NCBI GenBank assembly: GCA_032718475.1
Contig: JAUCBJ010001695.1
Coordinates: forward strand, 20,287-84,286
Reading direction: 5' to 3'
DNA length: 64,000 bases
DNA from: Nemertoderma westbladi
Lineage: Eukaryota; Xenacoelomorpha; Nemertodermatida; Nemertodermatidae
Shown here: piece after piece, positions 61,018 through 64,000 of the stretch
Layout: the number at the start of each line of letters is the position of its first letter
Numbering within the stretch: the stretch's first letter is position 1
Translations under genes and position numbers: made by a program
Notes under the pieces: model-generated
What the model saw: the letters and a program-made list of their open reading frames with translations, nothing else
Database searches by the model: none
Told to the model about the DNA's origin: nothing

Positions 61018-64000
61018 TAATATCAGTCAATGTGCTAATATCAGTCAATGTGCTAATATCAGTCAATGTGCTAATATCAGTCAATGTGCTAATATCAGTC
61101 AATGTGCTAATATCAGTCAATGTGCTAATATCAGTCAATGTGTTAATATCAGTCAATGTGCTAATATCAGTCAATGTGCTAATATCAGTCAATGTGCTAA
61201 TATCAGTCAATGTGCTAATATCAGTCAATGTGCTAATATCAGTCAATGTGCTAATATCAGTCAATGTGCTAATATCAGTCAATGTGTTAATATCAGTCAA
61301 TGCGCTAATTTCAGTCAATGTGTTAATATCAGTCAATGTGCTAATATCAGTCAATGTGCTAATATCAGTCAATGTGCTAATATCAGTCAATGTATTAATA
61401 TCAGTCAATGTGCTAATATCAGTCAATGTGTTAATATCAGTCAATGTGCTAATATCAGTCAATGTGCTAATATCAGTCAATGTGCTAATATCAGTCAATG
61501 TGCTAATATCAGTCAATGTGCTAATATCAGTCAATGTGCTAATATCAGTCAATGTGCTAATATCAGTCAATGTGCTAATTTCAGTCAATGTGTTAATATC
61601 AGTCAATGTATTAATATCAGTCAATGTGCTAATTTCAGTCAATGTGCTAATTTCAGTCAATGTGTTAATATCAGTCAATGTGCTAATATCAGTCAATGTG
61701 TTAATATCAGTCAATGTGCTAATATCAGTCAATGTGCTAATATCAGTCAATGTGCTAATATCAGTCAATGTGCTAATATCAGTCAATGTGCTAATATCAG
61801 TCAATGTGTTAATATCAGTCAATGTGCTAATATCAGTCAATGTGTTAATATCAGTCAATGTGCTAATATCCGTCAATGTGCTAATATCAGTCAATATGTT
61901 AATGTCAGTCAATGTGCTAATATCAGTCAATGTGCTAATATCAGTCAATGTGTTAATATCAGTCAATGTGCTAATTTCAGTCAATGTGTTAATATCAGTT
62001 AATGTGCTAATTTCAGCCAATGTGTTAATATCAGTCAATGTGCTAATATCAGTCAATGTGCTAATATCCGTCAATGTGCAAATTTCAGTCAATGTATTAA
62101 GATCAGTCAATGAGCTAATATCAGTCAATGTGCTAATATCAGTCAATGTGCTAATATCAGTCAATGTGCTAATATCAGTAAATGTGCTAATATCAGTCAA
62201 TATGCTAATATCAGTCAATGTGCTAATATGAGTCAATGTGCTAATATCAGTCAATGTGCTAATATCAGTCAATGTGCTAATATCAGTCAATGTGCTAATA
62301 TCAGTCAATGTGCTAATATCAGTCAATGTCCTAATATCAGTCAATGTGTTAATATATCAATCAATGTGCTAATATCAGTCCATGTGTTAATATCAGTAAA
62401 TGTGCTAATTTCAGTCAATGTGTTAAAATCAGTCAATGTGTTAATATCAGTCAAAGAGCTAATTTCAGTCAATGTGTTAATATCAGTCAATATGTTAATG
62501 TCAGTCAATGTGCTAATATCAGTCAATGTGCTAATATCAGTCAATGTGCTAATATCAGTCAATGTGCTAATATCAGTCAATGTGCTAATATCAGTCAATG
62601 TGCTAATATCAGTCAATGTGCTAATATCAGTCAATGTGCTAATTTCAGTCAAAGTGTTAATATCAGTCAATGTGCTAATATCAGTCAATGTGCTAATATC
62701 AGTCAATGTGCTATTATCAGTCAATGTATTAATATCAGTCAATGTGCTAATTTCAGTCAATGTGCTAATTTCAGTCAATGTGTTAATATCAGTCAATGTG
62801 CTAATATCAGTCAATGTGTTAATATCAGTCAATGTGCTAATATCAGTCAATGTGCTAATATCAGTCAATGTGCTAATATCAGTCAATGTGCTAATTTCAG
62901 TCAATGTGCTAATATCAGTCAATGTGTTAATATCAGTCAATGTGCTAATATCAGTCAATGTGTTAATATCAGTCAATGTGATAATATCAGTCAATGTGCT
63001 AATATCAGTCAATGTGCTAATATCAGTCAATGTGCTAATATCAGTCAATGTGTTAATATCAGTCAATGTGCTAATATCAGACAATGTGCTAATATCAGTC
63101 AATGTGCTAATATCAGTCAATGTGCTAATATCAGTCAATGTGCTAATTTCAGACAATGTGCTAATATCAGTCAATGTGCTAATATCGGTCAATGTGCTAA
63201 TATCAGTCAATGTGCTAATATCAGTCAATGTGCTAATATCAGTCAATGTGCTAATATCAGTCAATGTGCTAATATCAGTCAATGTGCTAATATCAGTCAA
63301 TGTGCTAATATCAGTCAATGTGTTAATATCAGTCAATGTGCTAATATCAGTCAATGTGTTAATATCAGTCAATGTGCTAATATCCGTCAATGTGCTAATA
63401 TCAGTCAATATGTTAATGTCAGTCAATGTGCTAATATCAGTCAATGTGCTAATATCAGTCAATGTGTTAATATCAGTCAATGTGCTAATTTCAGTCAATG
63501 TGTTAATATCAGTTAATGTGCTAATTTCAGTCAATGTGTTAATATCAGTCAATGTGCTAATATCAGTCAATGTGCTAATATCCGTCAATGTGCAAATTTC
63601 AGTCAATGTGTTAAGATCAGTCAATGAGCTAATATCAGTCAATGTGCTAATATCAGTCAATGTGCTAATATCAGTCAATGTGCTAATATCAGTAAATGTG
63701 CTAATATCAGTCAATATGCTAATATCAGTCAATGTGCTAATATCAGTCAATGTGCTAATATCAGTCAATGTGCTAATATCAGTCAATGTGCTAATATCAG
63801 TCAATGTCCTAATATCAGTCAATGTGTTAATATCAGTCAATGCGCTAATTTCAGTCAATGTGTTAATATATCAATCAATGTGCTAATATCAGTCCATGTG
63901 TTAATAGCAGTCAATGTGCTAATTTCAGTCAATGTGTTAAAATCAGTCAATGTGTTAATATCAGACAAAGAGCTAATTTCAGTCAATGTGTTAATATCAG
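61018..64000. repeat. 18-bp minisatellite, about 165 copies, continuing past the window
   Basis: The unit is CTAATATCAGTCAATGTG. Common variants are TTAATATC, CTAATTTC, CCGTCAATG and TCAATATG. A 2-bp longer unit, AATATATCAATCAATG, occurs near 62351 and 63865. Because 18 is a multiple of three, long open frames appear: NISQCA and LISVNV repeats on the plus strand and LTDIST repeats on the minus strand. No signal, start context or non-repeat domain accompanies them, so I treat them as non-coding. The same unit borders the LINE on its other side. Confidence 0.95.
61869..63985. repeat. Higher-order repeat in the 18-bp minisatellite, offset 1,514 bp
   Basis: Rare variants repeat in order: TCAATATGTTAATGTCAG (61891/63405), GATCAGTCAATGAGCT (62101/63615), AATATATCAATCAATG (62351/63865) and CAAAGAGCTAATTTCAG (62452/63966). 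All are 1,514 bp apart. The offset is 84 units plus 2 bp, and the extra 2 bp come from the long AATATATC unit. A CAATGTCCTAATAT marker at about 62325/63803 gives 1,478 bp, so one copy lost and regained two units between markers. Confidence 0.8.

Noticed and set aside
60941-63886. Long repeat proteins (332-552 aa) on both strands
   Set aside because: They are translations of the 18-bp minisatellite. Open frames on both strands and in two plus-strand frames follow from a period divisible by three. No unique domain or signal sequence is attached.

Overview
The window looks like a repeat-dominated piece of an animal (invertebrate metazoan) genome. There are no bacterial-style operons. It holds eukaryotic satellite DNA, a piggyBac-like insertion, a TA-flanked inverted-repeat transposon, a LINE reverse transcriptase, a metazoan histone-type mRNA 3' stem-loop and one gene with a TATA box and a secretory signal. 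The non-repeat DNA is AT-rich. I cannot name the taxon.

Region 1 (1-52,793) is one uninterrupted satellite array of about 1,060 head-to-tail monomers of 49 or 50 bp. It carries no genes. Its monomers fall into a few classes, and rare diagnostic mutations show that the array grew by copying long blocks. Offsets between copies are exact: 493 bp near the start, then 1,824, 4,966/5,465, 1,939, about 7,050, 1,737/1,884, 2,623, 1,488, 4,113 and 1,686 bp. The array ends abruptly inside a consensus monomer.

Region 2 (52,794-57,262) is AT-rich intergenic DNA with a transposon inside a transposon. A TA-flanked element with long (about 233 bp) terminal inverted repeats (54,022-56,296) has its right repeat split by a 1,454-bp element (54,674-56,127). 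That inner element is flanked by TTAA and has CCCTATTA...CCCGGG ends, like piggyBac MITEs. The intact left repeat preserves the pre-insertion site. The unique core of the outer element carries a perfect consensus histone mRNA 3' stem-loop 23 bp after a stop codon. The inner element contains a roughly 163-bp tandem repeat with a palindromic core. A 10-bp minisatellite follows at 56,511.

Region 3 (57,263-59,470) contains the only convincing host gene, on the minus strand. It encodes a 223-residue secreted or GPI-anchored cysteine-rich protein of unknown family, with a TATA box 87 bp upstream of its start. After it come AT-rich spacer DNA and a short hairpin-rich stretch.

Region 4 (59,471-64,000) is an 18-bp minisatellite that runs past the window end. 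A 5'-truncated LINE lies inside it on the minus strand. The LINE keeps an open reverse transcriptase frame with intact catalytic aspartates and a short (TAG)n tail. The minisatellite is open in three reading frames only because its period is a multiple of three, and it has a 1,514-bp higher-order repeat.

The genes do not form a pathway. The window is best read as a record of satellite amplification and layered transposition next to one small membrane-protein gene.
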